Shown one piece after another: positions 55,134 to 63,603 of a stretch of 64,000 nt of DNA. Where the stretch lies: positions 1 through 64,000 of the forward strand of contig NZ_CABVHY010000023.1 of NCBI RefSeq assembly GCF_902497875.1. Reading direction: 5' to 3'. The notes beneath the pieces are model-generated. The model made no database searches and was not told where the DNA came from. It was given only the letters and a program-made list of their open reading frames with translations. The stretch is from Pseudomonas fluorescens (GTDB taxonomy: Bacteria > Pseudomonadota > Gammaproteobacteria > Pseudomonadales > Pseudomonadaceae). The translations under genes were made by a program, and so were the position numbers. Numbering within the stretch: the first letter of the stretch is position 1; each line of letters opens with the position of its first letter.

Positions 55134-55993
55134 GCACCATCATCATGAGCGCCTGCTGGCCGCTCCAGGGCATGAGCCCTGCTCAAAAGTCCGTGCTGAT
55201 CTCCCTGTCTGACAATGCCAACGATGAGGGTGTGTGCTGGCCATCAGTTGCGAAGATCGGTCAACGGACCTGTCTTGCTGAGAGAACAGTGCAAAGCGCG
55301 ATCAAGTGGTTGATCTCTGCAAAGGTCGTGTCTGTTCGTGAACGCATGGGCCGTTCGACCATGTACACCATAACCCCAGCAGCATTTGCACCCCCGCAGG
55401 ATATGCGCCCCGCAGATGCTGCGGGTACTCCTCCGCAGCAGCCGCACCCCGCCCCCGCAGATGCTGCACCACCCCCCCGCAGTGGTTGCACCCAGAACCG
55501 TAATAGAACCGCAATTGATCCGTCAGTAGAACCGCAATCTTCTTTCCCGGCCCTGGTCGGGCAGGGCGCGGTCGTCGTTTCGGATCCTGAGCAAGAGACT
55601 CGGTCGAAAGCAAAAATTGAAGCTGACCGCCAAGAAGCCTGCCGGGGGATCTGGATCAGCTACGCAGCGGCTTACTTCGATCGCTACCACACAGAGCCTG
55701 TTCGTAACGCGACGGTGAATACCCAAATCAACAACCTGCTGAAACGCCTTGGTGCTGATGAAGCCCGCTTTGTCGCGGCTTACTACGTCTCGATCCAAGA
55801 CGCCTACCTGATTCGCTCCTGCCACGACATCGGCTCGCTGCTGGCCAAGGCCGAGGCCTACCGCACTCAGTGGGCAACGAACACACAGGTCAACAGCACT
55901 ACCGCGAAACAGATGGAAAACACCCAGGCGAACATGTCGACGGCCGAACAAGCCAAGGCAATGTTGCGCAAGCGTGGTGCCGGCAATGCTTAA
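55130..55993 (+). CDS. replication protein O-like
   Basis: The 287-residue product starts at a GTG overlapping the previous stop. The N-terminal winged helix (LTSP-like: GMSPAQKSVLISLSDNANDE, SVAKIGQRTCLAERTVQSA) is typical of phage replication initiators. A Pro/Ala-rich linker (about 85-125) follows. Direct repeats that could be the origin may lie in the linker-coding region (CCCCCGCAG-type repeats at 55393-55485). Confidence 0.82.
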   Translation: MSTIIMSACWPLQGMSPAQKSVLISLSDNANDEGVCWPSVAKIGQRTCLAERTVQSAIKWLISAKVVSVRERMGRSTMYTITPAAFAPPQDMRPADAAGTPPQQPHPAPADAAPPPRSGCTQNRNRTAIDPSVEPQSSFPALVGQGAVVVSDPEQETRSKAKIEADRQEACRGIWISYAAAYFDRYHTEPVRNATVNTQINNLLKRLGADEARFVAAYYVSIQDAYLIRSCHDIGSLLAKAEAYRTQWATNTQVNSTTAKQMENTQANMSTAEQAKAMLRKRGAGNA

Positions 55994-56774
55994 CCAGAAC
56001 GAGCTGGACCTGGCGATCGACCTTCTGTGTGGGACCGCCGAAGCGATGGGTGTGACCCTGAGCCCAAACGCTGCCGCCATCATGGCGGTCGATTTGAGCG
56101 AGCACCCTTTGGGCTTGATCGAAAAGGCATTGAAGGCTTGTCGGAAAGAGGTCCGCGGGAAGTTGACGATGTCGGACATCTTGTCGCGCATCGAGGCAGC
56201 CGACGGCCGTCCGGACAAGGACGAGGCTTGGGCCATTGCGCTGGCCTCCAACGATGAATTCGACACGGTGGTGATGACTGACGAGATCCAGATTGCGCTC
56301 GGCGCAGCCCGCCCGGTTCTGAATCTTGGCGACAAGGTCGGCGCCCGCATGGCCTTCATCAACGCTTACGAGAGGCTCGTGACCCAGGCTCGGACCGAGA
56401 CAAAGTCAGTCAATTGGCATGTCTCCATCGGTTTCGATGCCAACCGCCGGGTCGAAGCGGTCACCGCCGCCGTGCAGATGCAACGCATTCCGCAAGAACG
56501 CGGCCGCCTCTACCTGGCTGACCTGAGTCATGAGCCGATCACTGAGGACGGTAGGGCTCTCGCGGGGTTGATAACCGGGACAGTCGTAAAGCCAACCCCG
56601 GCGATCAGGGAAAAGCTGAAAGGCATCAAGGCCAGCATGCTGGAAATGCGCACCGCCAGCGATGAACGGAAGAAGGAAGCCCGCGAAAAAGCCGAACGAG
56701 AGTTCGCCGCCCGCCGGGCCTTTTTGTCTCAACAGGCGATCGCCGCCCTTGCAAAGGAAAACGCTCATGTCTGA
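55986..56774 (+). CDS. replication protein P-like
   Basis: The 262-residue product starts MLNQNELDLAIDLLCGTAEA at 55986, overlapping the O-like gene by eight bases. The segment EKALKACRKEVRGKLTMSDI with DGRPDKDEAWAIAL resembles phage P-type or DnaT-like helicase loaders. A long charged helix ends the protein. Confidence 0.7.
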   Translation: MLNQNELDLAIDLLCGTAEAMGVTLSPNAAAIMAVDLSEHPLGLIEKALKACRKEVRGKLTMSDILSRIEAADGRPDKDEAWAIALASNDEFDTVVMTDEIQIALGAARPVLNLGDKVGARMAFINAYERLVTQARTETKSVNWHVSIGFDANRRVEAVTAAVQMQRIPQERGRLYLADLSHEPITEDGRALAGLITGTVVKPTPAIREKLKGIKASMLEMRTASDERKKEAREKAEREFAARRAFLSQQAIAALAKENAHV

Positions 56775-56970
56775 ACAGCGCCTCGCCAATACCAATCCTG
56801 TTGATTACCGCTTCGCAGTGCATTGCTGCGGCTACAAGTTGGATCTCACCGACAAGCCGGACCGCGCCGTTGGCCTGTTCGAACACCGCGCGGTTGCCCA
56901 GCAGTTCGGTCGTTTGATGTGGCCAAGCACCTTCGAAGTAATCGATATCGTCACTGGGGAGAAGGTATGA
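56767..56970 (+). CDS. small hypothetical protein
   Basis: The 67-residue product begins MSEQRLANTNPVDYRFAVHC and overlaps both neighbours. No domain recognised. Confidence 0.6.
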   Translation: MSEQRLANTNPVDYRFAVHCCGYKLDLTDKPDRAVGLFEHRAVAQQFGRLMWPSTFEVIDIVTGEKV

Positions 56971-57338
56971 AAGGCCGTTCCGTTACTGCCCAGCAGAAGC
57001 GCTGGCACGACATGCTTGTCCGGGGCATTGGTTGTGTTGCGTGCCGGGTAGGCCAGGACATTCACAATGACCAGTGCAGCATCCATCACGTTGATGGCCG
57101 GACGAAGCCGCATGCGCATTGGTACGTGCTGCCGCTGTGCGCTGGTCACCACCAGCACGGGTACGGTGCCGAGGGCTTCCCTGGTTACGCAGTGCACGGC
57201 CAAAAGGTGCAGTTCGAAGAGGCATACGGCAAGCAGTCCGAGCTGCTGAGCTTCTGCGCTCAGTTCCTGGCCGAGTCAGGGCAGGACGTGCCGGCTGGTT
57301 TCCTCGCCTGGCTGGATGGCTCGGAGGTGGAAGCGTGA
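56967..57338 (+). CDS. Ref-family HNH nuclease (RecA-dependent recombination enhancement)
   Basis: The 123-residue product begins MKGRSVTAQQKRWHDMLVRG. It has CVACR, then SIHHVDGRTKPHAHWYVLPL and CAGHHQHGYGAEG, the zinc/HNH layout of P1 Ref. Ref cuts DNA at RecA-made displacement loops. It lies in the recombination block next to rusA. Confidence 0.82.
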   Translation: MKGRSVTAQQKRWHDMLVRGIGCVACRVGQDIHNDQCSIHHVDGRTKPHAHWYVLPLCAGHHQHGYGAEGFPGYAVHGQKVQFEEAYGKQSELLSFCAQFLAESGQDVPAGFLAWLDGSEVEA

Positions 57339-57655
57339 AGCCATTGGGCGATGGAAAAATGCCACCACCCCCGATTGACGCATGGGGCGCTTTCTTCGAG
57401 TACTTCGATGGCGAGATTGCAGCGGGGCGCGAGACGCAAGAGTCGGTGCGCTTGATTCATGAGCGTGCGCACGATCTGGATTGGGATGCGCAAATGCGCA
57501 AATACCAAAGCATGCCGCATCGATTCAGTACTGCGCGCGATGTATTTCAAGAGATCGCGGACCGTATCTGTGCAGAGATTGTTCTAGAACTGCAGGTTTC
57601 CATGCAGAAGAACAAAACGCCGTTCTGGGCGAAGAAGTGGAGGGGGCAGCGATGA
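57335..57655 (+). CDS. hypothetical protein
   Basis: The 106-residue product starts at a GTG overlapping the Ref stop (KPLGDGKMPPPPIDAWGAF). It is helical and charged; the end KNKTPFWAKKWRGQR is basic. Function unknown. Confidence 0.6.
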   Translation: MKPLGDGKMPPPPIDAWGAFFEYFDGEIAAGRETQESVRLIHERAHDLDWDAQMRKYQSMPHRFSTARDVFQEIADRICAEIVLELQVSMQKNKTPFWAKKWRGQR

Positions 57656-58020
57656 GCGATCAAACTTTGACACTGCCATGGCCGCCCAAGGTGCTCAGCC
57701 CGAATGCGCGAGTGCATTGGGCGACCAAGAGCAAGGCGGCGAAGGCCTACCGTAACGCCTGCTTCCTGCTGTGCCGCCAGGCTGCATTGGCGGTGCCTGC
57801 TGGCCGCGTGCTGCTTTCGCTCGAATTCATCCCGCCAGATCGCCGCCGGCGGGACGATGACAACTGCATCGCAGCTTTCAAGTCCGGCCGTGATGGTGTG
57901 GCTGAAGCCCTGGGCATCGATGACAGCCGGTTCGTCACCCCGCTGCAGATCAGTGCCGAGACCATCAAGGGCGGAGCTGTCCGCGTTCGCATAACCGATT
58001 ACGTTGAGGTAGCCGCATGA
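57652..58020 (+). CDS. rusA: RusA-family Holliday junction resolvase
   Basis: The 122-residue product begins MSDQTLTLPWPPKVLSPNAR (the PPxxxSPN start of RusA) and has the acidic catalytic cluster RRRRDDDNCIAAFK and a later GIDDSRF. It cleaves Holliday junctions during phage recombination and packaging. It overlaps genes on both sides by four bases. Confidence 0.93.
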   Translation: MSDQTLTLPWPPKVLSPNARVHWATKSKAAKAYRNACFLLCRQAALAVPAGRVLLSLEFIPPDRRRRDDDNCIAAFKSGRDGVAEALGIDDSRFVTPLQISAETIKGGAVRVRITDYVEVAA

Positions 58021-59303
58021 CCTTGGCAGTTGCGTTTTCTGATGCGGAGCTGCGGCGACGGGCAGATGATCCTTCAGCGGTGCTGATGCGTGACCCGCGA
58101 TACCCCGGCCTGTACTTCCGCTTCACCGAGGCTCGCCCGCGCGGCACCTGGTCGCTGGTGGTCCGCAAGAAGTGGAATAAGATCGGCGCATACCCCGATC
58201 TTTCTGCCAAGGCCGTGCTGGCGGCTTTGCCTGATCTGCGGATGCGCCTCGGCACTGATCCAGAATCGGGCGCCACCGTCTCACCCTGGGCAACCTTGGG
58301 TGAATTGCTGCAGTGGTACACCGACAGGATGAGCCGTGATCGGCACCTGTCGGCCAAACGTAAGGGCACTGCCAAGTCTGCCATCGCTTGCCACCTGATC
58401 CCGCGTATTGGCGGCCTTGGCTTCGCGGATGTGAACCGAAGCACTCTCGACACCAAGCTGATGTGGCCCTTGCAGGAGACGCTGTCGCTTGAGTTCGTTC
58501 GCCTGATATTCGCGCTGCTGGTGCTCGCGTTTCGCCAGGCGCACACCCTCGGCATGATCCCCGCCAATCCAATGGCCGGCATCAAGTTCAGCGACTTCTC
58601 CAAGACCAAGATCAAGGCCAAGGCCGCCCGGCTGCGCGGAGTGCAGGTTGAAGGTTTGCTCGAGCAACTGGCTGAAGCGTTCGAGCGGCGCCCGGCTCAC
58701 GGCATGCTGGCCCTGATGATGCTCTGCCATGGCACACGCGTCGGCGAAACCCGAATGGCGCAGTGGTCGCATATCAGTCTTGCCGATCGGGCCTGGCATC
58801 TTCCGGCCGCGCACACCAAGACGCGGGTCGAGCACACCCTGCCGCTGACTGATCAGGTATGCGCGCTGCTGGCTCGCTACCGCGACCGCCAAGCCACCGG
58901 TGGGTACGCCGGGCAATACCTATTCCCGGCACGCAACAGTAAGGGCATGACCGAGGGCCAGGCGAGCGGGATATTCAAGGAGCTGGGGCAGGGCGAGTGG
59001 ACCAGTCACGACCTGCGCAAACTCGCCCGTACTGGCTGGGCTGATCTGGGAATCGACTTCCTGATTGGCGAGATGCTGATCAACCACGCCATGGGCCATA
59101 ACGTGCAGGCCTACATCCACACCACAGTGGAAGAGCGTAAGCGTTCAGCCTTGGAGCTATGGCACGCCCATTTAGACGCCAAAGGTTTTGCCGTCATTCA
59201 CGGGTTGGAGGGCGTCGAAAACAAAGAATCCAGCATTTGCCTACAGCCCACGGCTGACGTGGCTTTGAGTGCTACTCCCAACACAACCATAGGCGAGGTT
59301 TAA
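58017..59303 (+). CDS. second tyrosine recombinase inside the replication block
   Basis: The 428-residue product has the P4-type integrase N-terminal region, a core-binding domain (about 95-190) and a catalytic domain with CHGTRVGETRMAQW (Arg), TSHDLRKLARTGWADLG (His-x-x-Arg) and MGHNVQAYIHTT (His and Tyr). All catalytic residues are present. It is coupled to rusA by ATGA and does not neighbour the attachment site, so its role differs from the integrase at 32333. Confidence 0.88.
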   Translation: MTLAVAFSDAELRRRADDPSAVLMRDPRYPGLYFRFTEARPRGTWSLVVRKKWNKIGAYPDLSAKAVLAALPDLRMRLGTDPESGATVSPWATLGELLQWYTDRMSRDRHLSAKRKGTAKSAIACHLIPRIGGLGFADVNRSTLDTKLMWPLQETLSLEFVRLIFALLVLAFRQAHTLGMIPANPMAGIKFSDFSKTKIKAKAARLRGVQVEGLLEQLAEAFERRPAHGMLALMMLCHGTRVGETRMAQWSHISLADRAWHLPAAHTKTRVEHTLPLTDQVCALLARYRDRQATGGYAGQYLFPARNSKGMTEGQASGIFKELGQGEWTSHDLRKLARTGWADLGIDFLIGEMLINHAMGHNVQAYIHTTVEERKRSALELWHAHLDAKGFAVIHGLEGVENKESSICLQPTADVALSATPNTTIGEV

Positions 59304-59308
59304 AAACG

Positions 59309-59629
59309 ATGAAAAAGAGCCATGGCCCCGCCTTCAAGAAGGAAGTGATCCCGCTCAAGCAGTGCCCGGCCTGCCGTGGTCGGGCAGTGATCAGCGGCGT
59401 CTTCCACCAGATCGATTGCCACCAGTGCAACGCCTCGGGCTGGGTTGCCGAGTCAACTGGTGAGGCGCTGCCGGTGTCGGACCTGGTCACCCAGCTGAGC
59501 CTGATGCTTCAGCAGTCGGCCCGGGAGACCCAAGAGCTTCGCCGCTCCATACCGTCAGGTGGGCCGCAAGCCCAATACGAACAGAACAACCGCCGCGGCG
59601 CCGGCGGCACCAACTACACCGGGGATTAA
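59309..59629 (+). CDS. small zinc-finger protein (DnaJ-like CxxC pairs)
   Basis: The 106-residue product begins MKKSHGPAFKKEVIPLKQCP. CPAC and CHQC pairs 17 residues apart, each followed by glycine, resemble a DnaJ-type zinc centre. The tail is disordered (Gly/Asn-rich). It precedes a possible late-gene regulator. Confidence 0.65.
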   Translation: MKKSHGPAFKKEVIPLKQCPACRGRAVISGVFHQIDCHQCNASGWVAESTGEALPVSDLVTQLSLMLQQSARETQELRRSIPSGGPQAQYEQNNRRGAGGTNYTGD

Positions 59630-59638
59630 GGGGAAACC

Positions 59639-60325
59639 ATGGGCATCTATAAAGACGTGATGGGCACACTGGTCCGGGTACTGGCCGCCGACAACATCGA
59701 CAACAGCACCAAACAGAGCTGGCAGAAGCTGATTGATGCTGACCTGCGCCAGGGTGGCACGGGCAGTTCCATCTCGGTCCGCGACAAGTTCGACTATGAC
59801 TGCTGCCTTCATGCGCTGCTGCACCGAGACCTGGCCCCGGCTCAATGGGATGTGCTGGTAGCGAAGTTCTCGACCCACAAGGCCAATAAGGTGGGTGCAA
59901 TCGGCCGCCTGATCAGCCGCATCAGTTCGCCAGCGCCGCAACTGTTCATCTATAAGGCGGTCACGGCATGGGCAATCCCAAAGCTGAAGGGCTTACAGGT
60001 CAGCCCGCGCGGCGGTCGCGAGGTTGCAAGCCGCGGCTTACGAAATAAGCTCGAGTTCGCGGCTGTCGGCAAGATGATCACTTCAGGTTGGACTGTCGAG
60101 GTGAAGGTCGATCGCGATCAATACGTGAAACGCTCCACCGATATGATCGTGCTTCCAGCGGAATTCTACGACATGAACACTTGGGATCTTGAGGGCAAAC
60201 CAGAGTCGACACGGCGCCGCTGGAAGACTGGAATTGCACGGTGCCTTGAGCGCCTCGAGGAGCAAGCGGTGGTGCATGCGACCGAGATATTCGATCGGGA
60301 AGAAATCTTCATAGAAGCCGCTTGA
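59639..60325 (+). CDS. hypothetical protein at the antiterminator position
   Basis: The 228-residue product begins MGIYKDVMGTLVRVLAADNI. It has an internal segment LHALLHRDLAPAQWDVLVAKF and a basic C-terminal half. It is the last gene before the terminators and the lysis region, where lambda-like phages encode Q. I cannot confirm a Q family match. Confidence 0.6.
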   Translation: MGIYKDVMGTLVRVLAADNIDNSTKQSWQKLIDADLRQGGTGSSISVRDKFDYDCCLHALLHRDLAPAQWDVLVAKFSTHKANKVGAIGRLISRISSPAPQLFIYKAVTAWAIPKLKGLQVSPRGGREVASRGLRNKLEFAAVGKMITSGWTVEVKVDRDQYVKRSTDMIVLPAEFYDMNTWDLEGKPESTRRRWKTGIARCLERLEEQAVVHATEIFDREEIFIEAA

Positions 60326-60395
60326 CCGTAGTGGCGCTTTGATCGTAAATTAACCCCATCATGTCGATCTTGCGCGTTATGAGAGACGACACAAA

Positions 60396-60424
60396 AAAGC
60401 CCAGCCGCCGAGCTGGGCTTTTTG
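60396..60424 (+). terminator. strong rho-independent terminator
   Basis: AAGCCCAGC, loop and GCTGGGCTT are followed by TTTGC, with AAAAAA upstream. It ends the rightward early transcript. Confidence 0.85.
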
Positions 60425-60866
60425 CTTTCTGCGATTTGATATTGATCACAGCCAGAGTGGCCCTTCGGGGGATGTCTGGACACCGATTCGCCGGTCAGTG
60501 CGGTGGTGCGATAAACACCGGCAGTCAGCGTGCTCCTGCTCCATCACCCTGGAGTAGCGCTGACGGGCAGCGTGGGAAGACACGCACGTTATGCAGATGA
60601 CACGCGCAGGCAGCTGCGCTAAGTCGGTAGTGGCGTCGATCAAAGCCGTGCGCTCCCTGATCGTCTACGCGATGAGAGGCTGGGGTATGTGACCCAACGA
60701 GCCAGCCCGTAAAGCCGGAGATCAGCCCCGGACATCTGCACCTATTTCAAAGGCTCGCCATATCGGCGGGCCTTTTTTCGTTTTCGGCCCTACCACACCC
60801 GTCGCTCTAAGCCGGGAGTGCTGTTGGGGCCGAACCTATTACGCTCCCCGCAAGGGAGGACAGCGG
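60425..60866. other. early-late intergenic region
   Basis: About 440 bases without an accepted gene. It should contain the late promoter and antitermination site. A minus-strand TTG frame (60446-60643) with a CITC motif is weak. A second terminator closes the region at 60752-60778. Confidence 0.55.
60752..60778 (+). terminator. rho-independent terminator upstream of the holin
   Basis: GGCTCGCC, loop and GGCGGGCC are followed by TTTTTT. The downstream 50 bases resemble those at 31020-31070. Confidence 0.8.
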
Positions 60867-61190
60867 ATGAAACTCATGCCGGAAAAAGACCCGTCGTTCT
60901 GGGTGTTGGTGCTGACCGCCCTGAGAGAGAACGGCTTAGCTATGGGGCTGACCTTCGCCCTGACATGGCTCCGCATTCAGTACGACGGCAAAGAAACCAA
61001 ACCATGGCGCCAGCTGATTGAAGCGTTGCTTGGATCGCTGATCGTGATGGTGGTTGGTCTGACGGTTAAGGAGTTCGGGTTCAGCATTGCCTGGTCATTC
61101 GCCACCGCCGGCTTCCTTGGCATCCTCGGTGTCGAGTACGCACGTCAGCTGGCCAAGCGCTGGGCCGAACGCAAGGCGGACGAGATCTAG
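60867..61190 (+). CDS. phage holin (lambda holin superfamily-like)
   Basis: The 107-residue product begins MKLMPEKDPSFWVLVLTALR, the common start of this holin family. Three hydrophobic segments (about 25-42, 52-70 and 75-92) and a basic tail follow. It would form the inner-membrane hole that releases the endolysin, which is not found here and may lie downstream. Confidence 0.85.
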   Translation: MKLMPEKDPSFWVLVLTALRENGLAMGLTFALTWLRIQYDGKETKPWRQLIEALLGSLIVMVVGLTVKEFGFSIAWSFATAGFLGILGVEYARQLAKRWAERKADEI

Positions 61191-61245
61191 GTCGCGACAC
61201 GTTTCGCGAATCATCAAATTGTGTCGCGGACTGCGGCTTGAACTT

Positions 61246-61482
61246 TCACTCAGATATCGGGCAGTTACTCCAACCGACCGAAGTTAGTAGTTGCACCGCG
61301 TTACGCCTTTCGCACTCTGCCTGCGCTTCTGCCTTGGTGGGGTAAGTAGGCTGCAAGCGCTGCTTATCTCGATTGTCGTAGATACTGAAGCTGACCGCAG
61401 CCGTCCAAGAACTGCGCTTTCCGCAGCGAACTGATCCGGTCCCGGTGGGGATCGCAGGCACAACCACGTATCTCGGGAGCAT
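61246..61482 (-). CDS. small hypothetical protein, opposite strand
   Basis: The 78-residue product begins MLPRYVVVPAIPTGTGSVRC and has TAAVSFSIYDNRDKQR followed by a helix KAEAQAECERRNAVQLL. It lies against the late strand. Function unknown; a lysogenic-conversion gene is possible. Confidence 0.5.
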   Translation of the reverse strand: MLPRYVVVPAIPTGTGSVRCGKRSSWTAAVSFSIYDNRDKQRLQPTYPTKAEAQAECERRNAVQLLTSVGWSNCPISE

Positions 61483-61557
61483 CTGCGCCTCTCTGAGCAA
61501 AGTTGAGCGAAGTTCTATTTAGTTGTACGCACTTGAGCTAATTAATAGTAGCAACGA

Positions 61558-61728
61558 ATGCCAAGCCTGCTGATCCATTTAGCAGAGGTGAGGCATGACC
61601 AAAAAGAACTGGTCAGTCTCAACCCCCCCGGCTACCCACCATTCCCAATGAACATGCCGGAAGACCACGACCACGCTGGAGCCCTGGCATTCGTCCAGGC
61701 CATCTGGCCTAACGCAACCGTCGAGTAG
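61558..61728 (+). CDS. small hypothetical protein
   Basis: The 56-residue frame starts MPSLLIHLAEVRHDQKELVS and ends ALAFVQAIWPNATVE. The ribosome site is weak. The tail is compact and hydrophobic, and the amino-acid composition looks protein-like. The alternative ATG at 61596 in another frame stops after 18 codons. Confidence 0.4.
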   Translation: MPSLLIHLAEVRHDQKELVSLNPPGYPPFPMNMPEDHDHAGALAFVQAIWPNATVE

Positions 61729-61786
61729 CCCGATGAATGACCATCGCCCACCCTTTCGCAGTCCATCAGCCAGTCCGGAGAGCGCA

Positions 61787-62191
61787 ATGAGCCAACCCGA
61801 TAACGAGCATGTCGTTCGACGCAATAGCGCCGCCCAGGCTGTGGAGTTCAGTGTTGAGGTCCGGCAGGCCATGATCCTGCTTGAAGGCTTGATCAACGCC
61901 GGTGATCTCGTGCTTGTACCCGATCAGTACATTGGCAACCGGCTAATGTTTCGTCCTGCCTGCCGCGCACCTGCAGTTGAGACTGTCACTGCCACTCTGG
62001 GCGAAGTCGTCGGCTTCAGTCTCGATCCGCTGGAGCAGGCCATTGAATCAACGGTGCGGATGCTGCGTGACGAACACCAGCAGATGTCAGAGGCGGGTGC
62101 TCAACGGGATACGGCGCTGTGTGACCGTCTTGCCTCGCACCTCGGCGCACTGTTGGCCGAGCAGCTCAAGCGGGGGAGTGCTGATGAATAG
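61787..62191 (+). CDS. hypothetical phage protein
   Basis: The 134-residue product starts MSQPDNEHVVRRNSAAQAVE at 61787 after GGAGAG; an upstream ATG at 61733 is in frame. It is helical and acidic at the end. It overlaps the next gene. Function unknown. Confidence 0.6.
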   Translation: MSQPDNEHVVRRNSAAQAVEFSVEVRQAMILLEGLINAGDLVLVPDQYIGNRLMFRPACRAPAVETVTATLGEVVGFSLDPLEQAIESTVRMLRDEHQQMSEAGAQRDTALCDRLASHLGALLAEQLKRGSADE

Positions 62192-62435
62192 CGCCAAGAC
62201 AGAGACCGACTACTTCAACCAGGAGCATGTCCATACCGTCGATGATGGCCGAGGCGCGCGTGAGGTGTATCTCGATGGAGTCAAGGTGAACCACGTCACC
62301 TTCGCTGATACCCAGCTTGGGCTGATCATTGCCCACTACAACCCGCTTGAGATCATCCCTGGAACTGAATACCTCGACGGCTACCACGCCTGGGGTGATG
62401 TTCGGGTTGAGTCCAAGGAGCTTAGTGATGAGTGA
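62184..62435 (+). CDS. small hypothetical phage protein
   Basis: The 83-residue product begins MNSAKTETDYFNQEHVHTVD and has a beta-rich ARE VYLDGVKVNHVTF-type segment. It overlaps both neighbours. Function unknown. Confidence 0.6.
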   Translation: MNSAKTETDYFNQEHVHTVDDGRGAREVYLDGVKVNHVTFADTQLGLIIAHYNPLEIIPGTEYLDGYHAWGDVRVESKELSDE

Positions 62436-62604
62436 CAAGGCCGAGCACTACCAGCTCAAGGGCATGATCAGCGATATGCCAGCGGACCAGCAGGCAGAGA
62501 TCAAGCAGGCCGAGCAAGAAGTGATCGACATTGCCACGCGATCCGAAGCGTCGATGCTCGGCGCAACGATGGCGATGATCCTGCTTTCGCTGGAGGCGCA
62601 TTAG
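62428..62604 (+). CDS. small hypothetical phage protein
   Basis: The 58-residue helical product begins MSDKAEHYQLKGMISDMPAD. It is coupled to the previous gene by an eight-base overlap. Function unknown. Confidence 0.55.
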   Translation: MSDKAEHYQLKGMISDMPADQQAEIKQAEQEVIDIATRSEASMLGATMAMILLSLEAH

Positions 62605-62606
62605 CC

Positions 62607-62927
62607 ATGGGCAGACTGACCGCTCTCAAGCCCCGCATGCAGGAAGCCGAGGGCCGCAAATTCGCTGCCCCGCTGACTGATGATAAACAGAGTGGCTGGG
62701 GCTCTGGCCGAGGTGGCCGCCCGTGGCGCCGCAAGCGCGAGATGATTCTGATCCGCGACAAGTACACCTGCCAGGCCTGCGGCGTTGTCACGCTAGACCT
62801 TGAAGTCGACCATGTCGTCAATATCGCCCAAGGCGGCAGCGACGACGACGCCAACCTGCAGTCGCTTTGCGTCCCCTGCCATCAACTCAAGACGGCGACC
62901 GAGGCTGCCCGGGGCAGCGGCTATTGA
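62607..62927 (+). CDS. HNH endonuclease beside terminase
   Basis: The 106-residue product has CQACG, then LEVDHVVNIAQGGSDDDANL and CVPCHQLK, the complete HNH/zinc set. HNH proteins immediately upstream of terminase genes take part in cos cleavage and packaging in HK97-like phages. Confidence 0.92.
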   Translation: MGRLTALKPRMQEAEGRKFAAPLTDDKQSGWGSGRGGRPWRRKREMILIRDKYTCQACGVVTLDLEVDHVVNIAQGGSDDDANLQSLCVPCHQLKTATEAARGSGY

Positions 62928-63087
62928 CTAGCACGTAAATGGCGTGCCAGAACATCGAGAAACGCACCATTTTGGTGTGGCGCGTCACTAACCCCACGGG
63001 GCGGGTCAAGACCGTGGAACCTTTTGTGCCGGACACCGCCCCCGACCGCACGTAGAGATTTTTTCCCCTCATAGGATTTTGTTAAAG
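62928..63087. other. candidate cos region between HNH and terminase
   Basis: The 160 bases between the HNH gene and terS contain GC-rich blocks (GGGGCGGGTC and CCGCCCCCGACCGC) and the palindrome CACCATTTTGGTG. Cos-type phages with this gene order often place cos here. No direct proof is visible. Confidence 0.35.
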
Positions 63088-63603
63088 ATGGCACTCACCT
63101 CCAAAAAGCGCGCTTTCATCGTCGCTGTGAGGGAAGGTGCGTCCAACAAAGATGCAGCGATTGCTGCGGGATGTTCCGAGAAGACCGCTTCTGCAGCGGG
63201 CTCCAGGCTAGCCAAGGATCCCGACGTGATCCGCGAACTGCATAAACTCAACGCGCTTTTCCCTGTTAATGCGGATGTTAAAGCTGATGTTAAAACCAGT
63301 GTTAAAGCCAGCAAGTCTGAACGCCCTGTACGTGCCCCGGCCGTGGCGGTTCCACGCACTGAGCGCACAGTTCAGCCATCCATAAATGGGGATGAAGACC
63401 CTCTGTCTTTTTTCAAGTCGATGATGGCTGACGAAGATATGGATCCGAAACTTCGATTGGATGCAGCGAAAGCGCTGGCAAGTTTCACGGTCAGCAAGCC
63501 AGGCGAGAAGGGGAAGAAAGAGCAGGTTCAGGAAGCCGCCGAGCAGGTGGCGTCCGGCAGGTTCGGTTTACGCAAGCCGGGTCAGCTTAGGGCGGTGAAA
63601 TGA
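63088..63603 (+). CDS. terS: terminase small subunit
   Basis: The 171-residue product begins MALTSKKRAFIVAVREGASN and has the helix-turn-helix KDAAIAAGCSEKTASAAGSR. This is the DNA-recognition domain of P27/HK97-type small subunits. A Lys/Val-rich linker follows. The start at 63088 is favoured over 63079 by an upstream AGGA. Confidence 0.85.
   Translation: MALTSKKRAFIVAVREGASNKDAAIAAGCSEKTASAAGSRLAKDPDVIRELHKLNALFPVNADVKADVKTSVKASKSERPVRAPAVAVPRTERTVQPSINGDEDPLSFFKSMMADEDMDPKLRLDAAKALASFTVSKPGEKGKKEQVQEAAEQVASGRFGLRKPGQLRAVK

Noticed and set aside
60446..60643. 65-codon minus-strand frame with CITC and CRC motifs
   Set aside because: TTG start, no ribosome site, and it lies in the early-late control region between terminators; support is too weak.
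60640..60750. A phage tRNA gene in the early-late gap
   Set aside because: No T-loop GTTCGANTC or matching acceptor stem could be found.
61596..61652. ATG frame MTKKNWSVSTPPATHHSQ
   Set aside because: Only 18 codons; the overlapping frame 61558-61728 gives a longer, more protein-like product.
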